DNA of 64,000 nt from an uncultured Acidobacteriota bacterium (GTDB lineage: Bacteria; Acidobacteriota; Terriglobia; Terriglobales; Acidobacteriaceae). Both the position numbers and the translations under genes were made by a program. Below are positions 24,514 through 31,936 of the stretch, one piece after another. The stretch covers positions 215,337-279,336 of the forward strand of contig CAILAC010000017.1 of NCBI GenBank assembly GCA_903832055.1, in the 5' to 3' direction. The notes under the pieces were generated by a model, which saw only the letters and a program-made list of their open reading frames with translations, had not been told where the DNA came from and ran no database searches. Position 1 is the first letter of the stretch, and the number at the start of each line of letters is the position of its first letter.

Positions 24514-25293
24514 TTATCGGACTCCGGCTAACTGGCTTCGCAGTTTCTTTGTCGCTCTGAAGAGCGTATTTTTAGCGGTTTCTTCTGTCGTATTCAACAT
24601 CTCTCCGATCGTGCGCAGGCGGAGACCCTGATAGTGCTTTAGTTCAAAAACCGTCCGCTCCCGCGGCGTCAACGTGTCCAATGCCACCTGGATGCGCTGC
24701 CCCAGCACTTTCCTGTCCAGCTCTTTTCCAGGATTTGAAAATGCCCGGTCATCGGAAACTGACGCCATCAGGTCAATCTCATCGCCGGAGTGGTCCATGA
24801 CCACCGCTGAATCCTCGCGACGCGTCTTCTTCCGTCGCAGCTGGTCCAGGCAAAGATTCGTCACGATCCGGTAGATCCACGTATAAAAGGAGCACTCGAA
24901 GCGGAAATTCCCCAGGTAACGATAGGCCTTCAAAAAAGCCTCCTGGTAAATGTCCTCGGCATCCTGCTCGCTGCCCGTCAGGTGCAGAGCCAGCCGCAGA
25001 ACCTGGTGTTCATACTGCCGCACCAGCGCGTCAAACGCCGCCCGCGAACCAGCCTGCGCCTCGCGAATCAGGTCCATCTCGGTGGCGCGGATACGCATCC
25101 GCTCCTGATTGCTCAGCTCCTGACTGCCCTGCCGCCCAAGCCCGGTAGACGCAAGTCCAGCCTGCGCCTTCTCTGTGCCAGCCCGTTCGTCCGCAGATGT
25201 ATTCGTCGCCATGCCTCGGGACGATTGTACGCCCAGGGTGCCAGACCATGCTGACCCTACTGGACCGGAAAGAGGAAGTGCATCTGTCGCCAT
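24514..25293 (-). CDS. ECF-type RNA polymerase sigma factor
   Basis: A 259-residue sigma factor of the SigE/RpoE type. Region 2 covers AFDALVRQYEHQVLRLALHL, EDIYQEAFLKAYRYLGNF and FYTWIYRIVTNLCLDQLRRK. Region 4 covers ALDTLTPRERTVFELKHYQG and the HTH TIGEMLNTTEETAKNTLFRA. Region 3 is absent, as in ECF factors. The N-terminal 65 residues before region 2 are low-complexity Ser/Gly/Thr. ATG at 25293 is preferred (GGAGA eleven bases upstream); longer starts run into the divergent gene. It heads a sigma / anti-sigma / PDZ operon. Confidence 0.88.
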   Translation of the reverse strand: MATDALPLSGPVGSAWSGTLGVQSSRGMATNTSADERAGTEKAQAGLASTGLGRQGSQELSNQERMRIRATEMDLIREAQAGSRAAFDALVRQYEHQVLRLALHLTGSEQDAEDIYQEAFLKAYRYLGNFRFECSFYTWIYRIVTNLCLDQLRRKKTRREDSAVVMDHSGDEIDLMASVSDDRAFSNPGKELDRKVLGQRIQVALDTLTPRERTVFELKHYQGLRLRTIGEMLNTTEETAKNTLFRATKKLRSQLAGVR

Positions 25294-25408
25294 ACGTCTC
25301 TGTCTCCGGAAGTTGCGAGTATCCGCGTACCCAATAGACGACATCCCTGTACTTTTGTGAGCATCCCCACGCAAACTCATCCTGCCCATTCCCGCTAAAC
25401 TGAAACAG

Positions 25409-26068
25409 ATGACTCCTTCTCTCTTTCCCGAACCCGCCTCCCCCCGCGACACCCCCGGCGAAATGCTCATCGCCCACTGCGACGGCGGCTCCCGCGGCAA
25501 CCCCGGCCCGGCCGGCTACGGTGCCGTCATTGAAGATCAATCCGGCCGCATTCTCGCCCGGCTCAGCGAGTTTCTAGGCAAACGCACCAACAACTATGCC
25601 GAATACTCTGCCCTGCTCGGCGTCCTCGCCTGGTGCCTCGAAAACAAGCACCGTCGCCTCCGCGTCATTGCCGATTCCGAACTGATGGTCAAGCAGATGC
25701 AAGGCAAATACAAAGTCAACAGCCCCGACCTGCGCCCCCTCTGGGAAGAGGCCCGCCGACGCGCCAATCAGTTGGAAAAATTCGAAATTGCCCACACCCT
25801 CCGCGGCGGCAACAAACTCGCCGACCAGCTCGCCAACGAAGCCATGGACCGAGGCATGGGCCGCAATGTCAACCACGCCTCCCAGACGGCCCCCTCAGCA
25901 CCCGCCATCCCCATCCAGCCCAAATTAACCCAGCCCCGCACCACCCTGGATCACGCCCAGCCGCCTATTCAGCGTCAGGTTCTCGAAGGATTCGTCAAAA
26001 ACGGCGTAGTCCACCTTCTCGATGGCGAACTCCCGGAAGGTATCTTCGTCAAGATCATCCGCGAGTAG
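25409..26068 (+). CDS. Ribonuclease HI with an extra C-terminal AF2212-like segment
   Basis: Cuts the RNA strand of RNA-DNA hybrids. The RNase H fold occupies residues 19-150 with the four acidic residues D25 (HCDGGSRGNPG), E65 (NYAEY), D89 (VIADSELM) and D139 (KLADQLANEA). After a Pro/Thr/Gln-rich linker, residues 187-219 (VLEGFVKNGVVHLLDGELPE and GIFVKIIRE) resemble the DUF104/AF2212 beta domain, which occurs in antitoxin-like proteins; normal RNase HI lacks it. The gene is divergent from the sigma operon and 55 bp before a VapBC module. The ribosome site at 25409 is weak. Confidence 0.87.
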   Translation: MTPSLFPEPASPRDTPGEMLIAHCDGGSRGNPGPAGYGAVIEDQSGRILARLSEFLGKRTNNYAEYSALLGVLAWCLENKHRRLRVIADSELMVKQMQGKYKVNSPDLRPLWEEARRRANQLEKFEIAHTLRGGNKLADQLANEAMDRGMGRNVNHASQTAPSAPAIPIQPKLTQPRTTLDHAQPPIQRQVLEGFVKNGVVHLLDGELPEGIFVKIIRE

Positions 26069-26075
26069 TACCCTC

Positions 26076-26097
26076 CTTACTTTTCATTCATAGTAAG
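26076..26097 (+). promoter_or_regulatory. Possible VapBC operator
   Basis: CTTAC (26076-26080) and GTAAG (26093-26097) form a short inverted repeat just before the antitoxin gene, where VapB-type antitoxins usually bind. Confidence 0.3.
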
Positions 26098-26123
26098 ATG
26101 AGGACACCTGAAGGGAGTTCCCC

Positions 26124-26384
26124 ATGGCGATTGCAACCATGACATCCAAAGGTCAACTCACCGTCCCTGTCGAAGTTCGAACAAAGTTGGGGCTCAATCC
26201 CGGAGATCAAGTTGAATTTCTCGGGGCCGATCATGGCCAGGTCACACTCCTCGTCAGGAACCAATCAATCCGGCGACTACAGGGGTTTCTTGGAAAGTTT
26301 GATCGAACCGTTTCCATAGAAGAGATCAATGAATCCATCGCGGAACGAGCCGCCAAAGCTGGCAGGGTTGAGACAGATAGCTAA
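26124..26384 (+). CDS. vapB: VapB-type antitoxin, AbrB/MazE fold
   Basis: An 86-residue antitoxin with the swapped-hairpin AbrB DNA-binding motif (MTSKGQLTVPVEVRTKLGLN, then GDQVEF), followed by a flexible tail (SIEEINESIAERAAKAGRVE) that would wrap the toxin. AGGGAG lies six bases before the ATG. It ends three bases before the PIN-domain toxin gene, so the pair is co-translated. By family behaviour the complex represses its own promoter. Confidence 0.88.
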   Translation: MAIATMTSKGQLTVPVEVRTKLGLNPGDQVEFLGADHGQVTLLVRNQSIRRLQGFLGKFDRTVSIEEINESIAERAAKAGRVETDS

Positions 26385-26387
26385 CTC

Positions 26388-26783
26388 ATGATCGGCGTCG
26401 ATACCAACATCTTAGTGCGATACATTGCCGGGGACGATGCAAAGCAATCAAGGCTGGCAGCTGAGTTTATTGGTACTCTGACTTTCGAGAATCCAGGATT
26501 TGTATCGCTCGTCTGCATAGCTGAGCTCTACTGGGTTTTGGATCACACCTTCAAGGCTTCTCGTGATGAAATTGTCACAATAATTCAAATGCTGCTGACA
26601 AGTGAAGAAATCCTGATCGAAAATACTGCACTTGTCCATGCAGCTCTCAATCTCTATAACACCACAAACGCAGACTTTGACGACTGTATCATCGCGCTCC
26701 GCTCAAGGTCTGCTGGCTGTGATTTCACCGTCACATTCGACAGAAAAGCCGCAAAAGCACTCGGCATGACTCTCTTGTATTGA
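26388..26783 (+). CDS. vapC: VapC-type PIN-domain toxin
   Basis: A 131-residue PIN nuclease. The acidic site is formed by D4 (IGVDTNILVRY), E45 (VCIAELYW), D98 (ADFDDCIIA) and D116 (FTVTFDRKAAKA). Family members cleave tRNA or rRNA when the antitoxin is degraded. The gene starts three bases after the antitoxin stop. Base composition in this pair is visibly more AT-rich than in the flanking genes, which fits horizontal acquisition. Confidence 0.88.
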   Translation: MIGVDTNILVRYIAGDDAKQSRLAAEFIGTLTFENPGFVSLVCIAELYWVLDHTFKASRDEIVTIIQMLLTSEEILIENTALVHAALNLYNTTNADFDDCIIALRSRSAGCDFTVTFDRKAAKALGMTLLY

Positions 26784-26933
26784 TTGCTCGCTAGCTTGAT
26801 TCGGCTTCGAGTGAGCACCCTAAAGCATTCTTAGGAATGGTATTGAGCGAAACAGCTTAGCCCACTGGATTTTTCACCAACAAAAATCCAACCTCACCCA
26901 AGCGAATGACTTAACAAAATTCCTGAAAATGCC

Positions 26934-27719
26934 TTAAAACCGCAGCGAAAGACAGCTCAACCCGCCATCCATCTTGCGAAACTCCCCCATCTCCAGCTCC
27001 AGCGGATCATACCCCCGCCGCCGCAGCTCCGCCGTCATCTCCGGATACCCCGCCGCCACCAGCACCCGGTCATTCACCCGCACACAGTTCGCCGCGTAGC
27101 TCTCAGCCTCTGAAACCACCAGCAGGTCAAACCCCGCAAACTCCGGCCACCCCGCCATTTCCTCCATCACCACCAGCGTCTTCTCGCCCCTCGGCCCCGG
27201 GCCCACATACGAGATTCCGCTCTTCAAATGCAAAATCGACGTCATCGACCGCACATCCGGGCACGAAGACGTAAAGCCTTCCCTGGCCAGATGCTCCGCC
27301 AGTTGCCGCGCCCCTTCCTCGTTGGTGCGGTGCGAAAGTCCCAGGAAAAAGTGCGTCCCAGCTTCGCAGATGTCGCCGCCATCGAGCGTCCCCGGCGCGA
27401 CAATCTCGGCCGCCTGGGGATAAAACCGGCGCACCGCCGGCGCAATCGCCGCCACCTCACCCAGCCTGCTCGCCGCTCCGGGCAGCGTCAAGATCGCCCC
27501 ATGCTCCGTCAAGACCGCCGTATCCTCAACAAACGTCGAGTCGGGATGATCAAGGTCAGCCGCAAGATACGTGAGCGTCAGCCCGCACGCCTCCAGTGCC
27601 GCGCAGTACGCGCGCCACTGCGCCAGCACCAATTCAAATTCAGGCACGCCAAAATCCACCGTAGTCAGCCCGTCCGCAAAATTCCGCCCCGGCTCCCGCA
27701 CAATCGCCCGTGTAAACAT
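26934..27719 (-). CDS. Dimethylargininase-like (DDAH) amidinohydrolase
   Basis: Predicted to hydrolyse methylated arginine to citrulline and a methylamine. The 261-residue protein has the guanidine-modifying fold: DSTFVEDTAVL (acidic substrate residues), GTLDGGDIC, SILHLKSGISYVG with the catalytic histidine, and a terminal catalytic cysteine in GGLSCLSLRF (Cys256). The ATG at 27719 has GGAGG five bases upstream; the longer frame overlaps the permease gene. It follows the amino-acid permease gene with about 12 bp between them, so uptake of the amino acid and hydrolysis appear linked. Arginine deiminase is less likely because that family is about 400 residues long. Confidence 0.85.
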   Translation of the reverse strand: MFTRAIVREPGRNFADGLTTVDFGVPEFELVLAQWRAYCAALEACGLTLTYLAADLDHPDSTFVEDTAVLTEHGAILTLPGAASRLGEVAAIAPAVRRFYPQAAEIVAPGTLDGGDICEAGTHFFLGLSHRTNEEGARQLAEHLAREGFTSSCPDVRSMTSILHLKSGISYVGPGPRGEKTLVVMEEMAGWPEFAGFDLLVVSEAESYAANCVRVNDRVLVAAGYPEMTAELRRRGYDPLELEMGEFRKMDGGLSCLSLRF

Positions 27720-27730
27720 GCTTTCCTCCA

Positions 27731-29071
27731 TTAATTCCTGACGCGCCCCCGCCACCAATAAACCGGCAACGCCACACCCAGCAGCACCAGCGCCCGTACC
27801 GCGCTCACCCGGTCCTCCTGCACATCGGCAATCAAAAACGCCAACGACCCCAGCAGCACCAACCCCGTCGTCCATGGATAACCCCACGCCCGGAACGGCC
27901 GCGCCATCTCCGGCTCATGCAGTCGCAGCACGAACACCGCCGTATAGTTCACGCAATACATCGCCGCCACCAATATCGCCGCCACCGCAATAATGTCGTC
28001 AAACCGCCCGCTCACAATGAACAGCGCCACCAACCCCGCCGACGCAACCAGCGCGGCCCGCGGAGTTCCACCCGGCCCCACCTTCGCCGCCCCGGCAAAC
28101 AGCCCGTCCCGCCCTATCGCAAACAGAATCCGCGGCGCACCCAGCAGCACCGCATTCATCAGACTCAGCAGGGTCAGCAGCGAAAGCACCGTCACGAAGC
28201 TCCCACTCCACGCGCCTAGCACCCTCTGCGCCGCATCCGCCGCCGCCAGTTTCGACCCCGCCAGCTCCGCCACCGACAGCACCCGCAAAAACGCAGCATT
28301 CATCAGCAGATACAGCCCCATCACCAGCAGCACCCCGCCAATCATCGCCCGGGGCAGGTGCTTCGCCGCATCCGTATCCTCTTCGGTAAAGTAGATCGCC
28401 TCATACCAGCCGTCGTAGGTCACCACAATCGCCCGCAACGCCGCAACCAGCGGAACCAACGCTGCAATCAGCCCCGATCCCGTTCCGCGCACGCCAACCT
28501 GCATCGCCAGGGTCGGCCCGGCATGCAGAAAGCATGCCCCCGCCAGCACCAGAAACGTCGCCGCCGTCAGCGAACTCGTCACCTTCTGCACCCCGCTGCT
28601 CAATCGCAGCCCAAACCAGTGCAGCCCGCAAAAAAGACCCAGCAGACCCAGCGAAACACCCACCTGCCAGCGACCCTCCCACCCCAGCAGCGCCGTCAGA
28701 TACTCCCCTGCCGCCACTGCTCCATAGGCCACCACCGCACAGTTGTTCAGCCAGTCCGCCCAGCCCGTCGCAAACCCCGCCGCCGGACCAAACGCCCGCT
28801 TCGCGTAAACATAAAATCCGCCCGCCTCCGGCAGCGCCGCCCCCAGCTCCGCTACCTGGGCCGCCCCCAGCAGCGCATACAACCCACCCAGCACCCACAC
28901 CAGCAAAATCAGCCAAACACTCCCCAGCTGCCCGGCAATCGTCCCCGGCAGCCGCAGAATCCCCACGCCCACCGTCCCGCCAAAGATCACCGCAATCCCA
29001 AAGCCCAGCCCCAGAATCCGCGCCAGCTGGCCACGCGCCGCCTTGCCCTGGCCCGCCGTCTCCTCAGTCAA
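27731..29071 (-). CDS. APC-family amino acid permease
   Basis: A 446-residue polytopic transporter with about twelve helices. The first helix carries the unwound consensus GGTVGVGILRLPG, and helix 3/4 has FYVYAKRAFGPAAGFATGWA, both characteristic of APC amino acid permeases (LAT/PotE-like). Position directly before the dimethylargininase gene suggests arginine or methylarginine as substrate; that is inference. The annotated start is TTG at 29071 with no clear ribosome site, so the N-terminus may differ by a few residues. Confidence 0.85.
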   Translation of the reverse strand: MTEETAGQGKAARGQLARILGLGFGIAVIFGGTVGVGILRLPGTIAGQLGSVWLILLVWVLGGLYALLGAAQVAELGAALPEAGGFYVYAKRAFGPAAGFATGWADWLNNCAVVAYGAVAAGEYLTALLGWEGRWQVGVSLGLLGLFCGLHWFGLRLSSGVQKVTSSLTAATFLVLAGACFLHAGPTLAMQVGVRGTGSGLIAALVPLVAALRAIVVTYDGWYEAIYFTEEDTDAAKHLPRAMIGGVLLVMGLYLLMNAAFLRVLSVAELAGSKLAAADAAQRVLGAWSGSFVTVLSLLTLLSLMNAVLLGAPRILFAIGRDGLFAGAAKVGPGGTPRAALVASAGLVALFIVSGRFDDIIAVAAILVAAMYCVNYTAVFVLRLHEPEMARPFRAWGYPWTTGLVLLGSLAFLIADVQEDRVSAVRALVLLGVALPVYWWRGRVRN

Positions 29072-29120
29072 TTGTGTCGAATTGGATATGCTGATACGCT
29101 CCGCCCCGGGGGATTTTCCC

Positions 29121-30980
29121 TTAACCCTGCACCACCGCCATATACGTCCGATACCGCTCCTCGTGAATCTCCGTAAACGGCGTCAGCAGCAGCGGCCCCG
29201 CCCCTGACTGCGCCGCCCAAAGCGCCTGCCCCTTCATCTGCTTCGCCGCCAGCAGTTGCTCCCGCGTAACCTTGGGCGCATCGTCGGTCAGCGCAAACAG
29301 CACCAGCGGCCCCCGCACCAGCGCCACCGTCTCCGGATGCAGCTCGTCAATCGCCTCCAGCCGCATCGGCAGCGGCAAATTCAGCTCCACGCGGTCGCCA
29401 TCCTTCCACTTCCGCTGAACCACGGCAAAGCCCTTCGTCACCGCCGCAGTCACCACCTGCCCATTCACCCGGATTGCCGCCCCGTCAGCGCCCGTCCACG
29501 CCGGAATCCGCATCCGCAGCGCAAACTCCGCCCCCCGGTTGGCCCGCACCAGCATCGTCACCCGCCCATCCAGCGGGTACCCGCCCGACTGCGACAAACT
29601 CACCTGCGCCCCGTTCCCAGCCGTCCACTTCACCGTCGACGGCAGGTACAAATTCACATACACGCCCCCCGCGTCGTGAAAATACCCCAAAATCCGGTAA
29701 TCCGCCGCCACCTGCGGCAGCGTTCCCGCGCAGCACGGAAATTTGTCGTCAAAATAGAACTTGCTGCCCGCGTTGCTGTAATCCGAATAGTAGAAAGCGC
29801 TGCCATCCTTCCCCAGCGGCTTCGCGCCCAGCACCGTGTTGTACAACACCCGCTCCATGCTGTCGCCATACTTGCCGTCACGCGTCACCCGCAGCAGCGC
29901 CCGCGTCAGTTTGAAGTGAGCATAGCTCCCACAAGGCGTCTCAAAGCTGTGCTTCGTCTTCGTCAGGCTGTCATACAGCGCGCCCGTTCCCGGCGTCCTG
30001 AAACTCTCGTCCGGACCCCAGCCACCCGTCGCAAAGCTCTGCGTCGTCACAATCATCTCGTGTGCATTCGTCGCCGCCCGCAGATGCTTCTCGCTGCCAC
30101 CCTCCAGATATGCCTGCATCGCCGAACTCAGCGCATTGCAAAAGCTGTACGCGTGATGCCCCGGCAGCACATTCTTCCCCTCGGCAAGCGGGTCAAAATA
30201 CGTCTCATTCAGCAGATATTTGGGAGCCATCGTGCGGTACCGCGCCCCCGCCCCGCGCTTCGCCGCAAGATAAAGATTCTCCGCCAGCGTATACGGCTCG
30301 TCCCACGTGTAGTCGTCGGTCGTATTCTCCCCGATGGAAGCGCGCCAGCGCCGCTGCACATCGTCCCGGTCAAGTGCCTTGGGCGGCAGATGCGGCTCTG
30401 CCGCGTCCGTCGTCTTGTCCAGCAGCGCAAAGGCATTCTCAATCCCCGCAAACTGGTGCGCGTCGATCAGCCCAATCACCATCTTGTCAAAGTCATAAGC
30501 GGGAAACCGGAAGTTCGCATAAAACTTGCCGGAAATCGTCGCCTCATACAACCCCAGCAGCCGCCGGACCCTGGCCTTCGCCGCCGCATCCCCGGTCACC
30601 GCATAACCCCGCGAAAGCGCCGAAATCCACTGGCCAAAGCTGTGCCCCGGCGCAAACCCCTGACCGCCACTCGGCGTCTTGTTCAGCGGAACCTCGTCGT
30701 ACCACCCACCCAGCATCGCCCCCATCGTGGGTAGTCCCGCCCGCTGCCGCCACGGCTGCAAGAGCGCATTCTCATCAAGCCCCATCAGCACTGACTGCGT
30801 CTGCTCAAACTGCGTCTGCATCAGCCCCGGAGCCAGTTGCACATCCCCGTAGCCAAACTCCTCCAGCGGCTTCGCCGTTCCAGCATCGGCCAGCGCCAGC
30901 AGCTCCGGCCCCGCACACGCAGCTGCGGCAGCAACGCCACCAGCCTTCAGTCCATTCGTAATAAAAGTACGACGCAGCAT
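29121..30980 (-). CDS. Glycoside hydrolase family 127 (DUF1680) beta-L-arabinofuranosidase-like, exported
   Basis: A 619-residue enzyme of the GH127 family, which releases beta-L-arabinofuranose from plant glycans. An N-terminal twin-arginine-like leader (MLRRTFITNGLKAGGVAAAA) suggests Tat export. The catalytic barrel spans roughly residues 60-430: FPAYDFDKMVIGLIDAHQFA, the FETPCGSYAHF segment (E347, C350) and DKFPCCAGTLPQ (C416, C417), which fit the Glu/Cys zinc-thiolate centre known in this family. A beta-sandwich follows. It lies about 50 bp upstream of the permease gene on the same strand; a functional link is not evident. Confidence 0.87.
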   Translation of the reverse strand: MLRRTFITNGLKAGGVAAAAACAGPELLALADAGTAKPLEEFGYGDVQLAPGLMQTQFEQTQSVLMGLDENALLQPWRQRAGLPTMGAMLGGWYDEVPLNKTPSGGQGFAPGHSFGQWISALSRGYAVTGDAAAKARVRRLLGLYEATISGKFYANFRFPAYDFDKMVIGLIDAHQFAGIENAFALLDKTTDAAEPHLPPKALDRDDVQRRWRASIGENTTDDYTWDEPYTLAENLYLAAKRGAGARYRTMAPKYLLNETYFDPLAEGKNVLPGHHAYSFCNALSSAMQAYLEGGSEKHLRAATNAHEMIVTTQSFATGGWGPDESFRTPGTGALYDSLTKTKHSFETPCGSYAHFKLTRALLRVTRDGKYGDSMERVLYNTVLGAKPLGKDGSAFYYSDYSNAGSKFYFDDKFPCCAGTLPQVAADYRILGYFHDAGGVYVNLYLPSTVKWTAGNGAQVSLSQSGGYPLDGRVTMLVRANRGAEFALRMRIPAWTGADGAAIRVNGQVVTAAVTKGFAVVQRKWKDGDRVELNLPLPMRLEAIDELHPETVALVRGPLVLFALTDDAPKVTREQLLAAKQMKGQALWAAQSGAGPLLLTPFTEIHEERYRTYMAVVQG

Positions 30981-31063
30981 CAGTAAACCCTCGCCGCAAT
31001 CCTAAGCCCCCGACCCCTCTCAAGTCACCCGGAAACCGTTTCCCAGACCCAGACATTACCTCC

Positions 31064-31100
31064 GGGTGCCCCCGGTCTGGATTTTCAGACCGGGGTTTCT
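31064..31100 (+). repeat. GTGCCCC hairpin repeat, copy B
   Basis: GGGTG then a perfect 10-bp stem (CCCCGGTCTG at 31070-31079, CAGACCGGGG at 31086-31095) around loop GATTTT, then TTT. Flanks and loop equal copy A at 8456, while the inner stem bases differ on both sides together. Confidence 0.8.
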
Positions 31101-31134
31101 CAGAACGACAAATCCAGGGTGTCCTACCCTTGCC

Positions 31135-31180
31135 GGGTGCCCCATCCTTGAGACAGCCTCACCGTCTCAAGGGCGAGATT
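31135..31180 (+). repeat. GTGCCCC hairpin repeat, copy C
   Basis: GGGTGCCCCATCCTTGAGAC starts the element; CCTTGAGAC (31146-31154) pairs with GTCTCAAGG (31164-31172) over a 9-base loop. The outer pairs are partly degenerate. It lies about 70 bp from copy B in the same intergenic region. Confidence 0.75.
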
Positions 31181-31202
31181 CCAAAAGTCCCCCGACTCAC
31201 CC

Positions 31203-31688
31203 CTAAGCCAGACCAGCCTTCACAGCCTCGCTCACCAGCCGGCCCTCGGCGCGCAGCCCATCCGCGGCCAGCCTTGCCTGCACCGCCTTGATCACCGTGC
31301 CCATCTCCTTCGGTGACGGCTTTTGTCCGGCCCCCTCGGCGATCTGCGCAATCACCTGCCCCACCAGCGCGGCAAGCTCCTCCGCTGAAAGCGCTTTGGG
31401 CAGGAACTCCTCGATCACTCCAATCTCCACAGCTTCCTTCGCCGCCAGCTCTGGCCGACCGCCCTTGGTGAACTGCTCAATCGAATCCCGCCGCTGCTTG
31501 ATCATCGACGCCAGAATCTGCTGCGACTCCGCATCCGTCAGTTCCTCACGCTTCTCAATTGCCTTGTTCTTCAGCGCCGTCGTAATCAGCCTCAGAGTGG
31601 TCGTCCGCTCAGAGTCCCGAGCCTTCATCGCCACAATCGTCTCCCGCTTCACCCACGCTTCCAAAGTTTCCTTCAACCCATCACTCAT
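31203..31688 (-). CDS. YqeY/GatB-like domain protein
   Basis: A 161-residue helical protein of the YqeY family, related to the tail domain of GatB amidotransferase. Motifs include LRLITTALKNKAIEKREELT, IEQFTKGGRPELAAKEAVEI and KEMGTVIKAVQARLAADGLR, the last being the conserved GatB/YqeY signature. Its role is thought to concern tRNA-dependent amidation or tRNA binding, but it is not established. The ATG at 31688 follows AAGGGG; the longer frame upstream falls in repeat-rich non-coding DNA. Confidence 0.88.
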   Translation of the reverse strand: MSDGLKETLEAWVKRETIVAMKARDSERTTTLRLITTALKNKAIEKREELTDAESQQILASMIKQRRDSIEQFTKGGRPELAAKEAVEIGVIEEFLPKALSAEELAALVGQVIAQIAEGAGQKPSPKEMGTVIKAVQARLAADGLRAEGRLVSEAVKAGLA

Positions 31689-31785
31689 CGCGATACCCCT
31701 TTTCTCCAGCCACGATTGTACCCAATTGGAATACCGGCTATTCCCTATTCCCTCGTCCCTACTCCCGACTCCCTCGCCCTTTAAC

Positions 31786-31846
31786 TTCATTCCCAAAGGG
31801 AATCTGCAGCCGTCGTTGCCTTTCACACTCACACTTCACACTCACA
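31786..31846 (+). repeat. TCATTCCC hairpin plus CACACT-rich tail
   Basis: TTCATTCCCAAAGGGAATCT (ATTCCC and GGGAAT arms around three bases) is followed after 20 bases by TTTCACACTCACACTTCACA. The same two modules recur separately at 33291, 33360 and 47540 (hairpin) and at 10754, 18466 and 33398 (tail). Confidence 0.7.
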
Positions 31847-31936
31847 CTGCACGCTCTTCACATTTCTCACAACTATGTGTATTCTGTGATTGCAGCCGAC
31901 GCGTCAACCCGGCCAGACTTTCAGGAGACTCGACTC

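Noticed and set aside
29256..30734. 492-codon frame opposite the GH127 gene
   Set aside because: Arg/His/Pro-rich shadow of a conserved gene.
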